This document shows, piece after piece, positions 4,428 through 5,090 of a DNA stretch of 5,090 nucleotides. Both the position numbers and the translations under genes were made by a program. Source of the stretch: Rubrobacter sp. (GTDB taxonomy: Bacteria; Actinomycetota; Rubrobacteria; Rubrobacterales; Rubrobacteraceae); contig JADDPU010000390.1 of the NCBI GenBank assembly GCA_016781725.1, forward strand, positions 1 through 5,090, given 5' to 3'. The notes under the pieces were generated by a model. That model was given only the letters and a program-made list of their open reading frames with translations. It searched no databases and was not told the origin of the DNA. Each line of letters starts with the position of its first letter. The first letter of the stretch is position 1.

Positions 4428-5090
4428 ATGCCCTTCCTCGAGCTGCAGCCGTTCGGCGTCACCGACGCTGGCAAGGTCCGTCAGAACAACGAGGACGCCC
4501 TGCTCGTCGGCGAGGGCAAGGACGAGACGCTCTTCGCCGTCGCCGACGGCATCGGCGGGTTCGAGGCCGGGGAGGTGGCAAGCTCCATCGCCATAGACGT
4601 GCTCAAAGACCTCCCGCCCGAAGGCCAGTTCGATCAGGCCATAAGGGAGGCGAACCGCCGGATCCTCGCCGCGGGCCGGGGCGACGAGAAGCTCTCGGGG
4701 ATGGGGACGACTGTGGTCGCCATCCGCTTCGGGGGGACGCAGAGTAACCCCGTGGCCGAGGTGGCGCACGTCGGGGACTCGCGGGCCTACCTCGTGCGCG
4801 GCGGCGAGATGAAGCCGGTGACCGAGGACCACTCGCTAGTGGCGGAGCTGGTGCGCAGCGGCGATCTGACCAGGGCCCAGGCGGCCGAGCACCCCCAGAA
4901 GAACCTGATCACCCGGGCTCTGGGCGCGGAAGAAGAGGTCGATGTGGACACGGCGGTCCTGCCGATAGAGGCGGGCGACCGCGTGTTGCTCTGCTCGGAC
5001 GGCCTCTCTGACATGGTGCCGGAGCGCAGGATCTCGGAGATCGTGCTCGCTTCTCCGGACGACCCGGAGGGGACCTCGCGGAGCCTGCTC
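4428..5090 (+). CDS. pstP: PP2C-family Ser/Thr protein phosphatase (PstP-like), 3' end beyond the window
   Basis: The open frame runs 221 codons from ATG 4428 to the window edge without a stop. PP2C/PPM motifs appear in order: RQNNED (18-23), ADGIGGFEAGEVAS (39-52) with metal-binding Asp40 and Gly41, GMGTTVV (91-97), HVGDSRAYL (114-122), TEDHSLVAELV (132-142), HPQKNLITRALG (155-166) and LLCSDGLSDMV (187-197) with metal-binding Asp191. All expected metal ligands visible so far are intact. The enzyme dephosphorylates Ser/Thr kinases and their targets, and in mycobacteria PstP opposes PknA/PknB in cell-wall and division control. Family members from actinobacteria are usually around 240 residues for the catalytic domain, often with a linker, membrane helix and external domain after it, and those would lie outside the window. 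The usual next genes in this locus are rodA/ftsW, pbpA and PASTA kinases. This is expected from family knowledge and not seen here. Confidence 0.95.
   Translation, partial: MPFLELQPFGVTDAGKVRQNNEDALLVGEGKDETLFAVADGIGGFEAGEVASSIAIDVLKDLPPEGQFDQAIREANRRILAAGRGDEKLSGMGTTVVAIRFGGTQSNPVAEVAHVGDSRAYLVRGGEMKPVTEDHSLVAELVRSGDLTRAQAAEHPQKNLITRALGAEEEVDVDTAVLPIEAGDRVLLCSDGLSDMVPERRISEIVLASPDDPEGTSRSLL

Noticed and set aside
3975..4832. Minus-strand open frame (285 codons) opposite fhaB and pstP
   Set aside because: It is a mirror of strongly conserved FHA and PP2C coding sequence and spans the junction of two genes, so it is a compositional shadow.

Overview
The window is GC-rich bacterial DNA with pervasive G/C-ending codons, GTG and TTG start codons, and a gene order (DUF3662-FHA protein, membrane FHA protein, PP2C phosphatase) that is a hallmark of the actinobacterial cell-wall and division signalling locus (fhaA-fhaB-pstP). 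The sequence style and protein flavour suggest a deep-branching actinobacterium, perhaps Rubrobacter-like. That placement is an inference from recall and was not computed.

The left part (1-1350) reads leftward on the minus strand. In transcription order it holds a tRNA-Leu(CAG), a membrane-anchored extracytoplasmic protein of unknown function with a C-terminal CARDB/Ig-like beta domain, and a small stand-alone Lrp/AsnC ligand-binding (RAM/ACT-like) protein. The last of these shows an apparent frameshift close to the window edge. The membrane protein has no ordinary start codon upstream of its transmembrane helix, so its 5' end is unresolved.

The divergent spacer (1351-1465) carries extended -10-like elements facing both ways and a perfect 8-bp-arm palindrome between them. 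It looks like a shared control region.

The right part (1466-5090) reads rightward as a tight four-gene operon with gaps of 3-7 nt. First is an N-terminal Hanks-type Ser/Thr kinase fused to about eight transmembrane helices. It is followed by fhaA-like, fhaB-like and pstP-like genes, the last cut by the window end. Together they make a writer (kinase), two phosphothreonine readers (FHA proteins) and an eraser (phosphatase). The unusual points are that the writer is polytopic instead of the single-pass PASTA type known from mycobacterial PknB, that its C-lobe lacks a recognisable alpha-G segment, and that the FhaA-like protein carries a GarA/OdhI-like T-x-I-F-R motif before its FHA domain. A good internal promoter (ATGACT-N17-TATAAT) at the end of the kinase gene could express the readers and phosphatase separately from the kinase.
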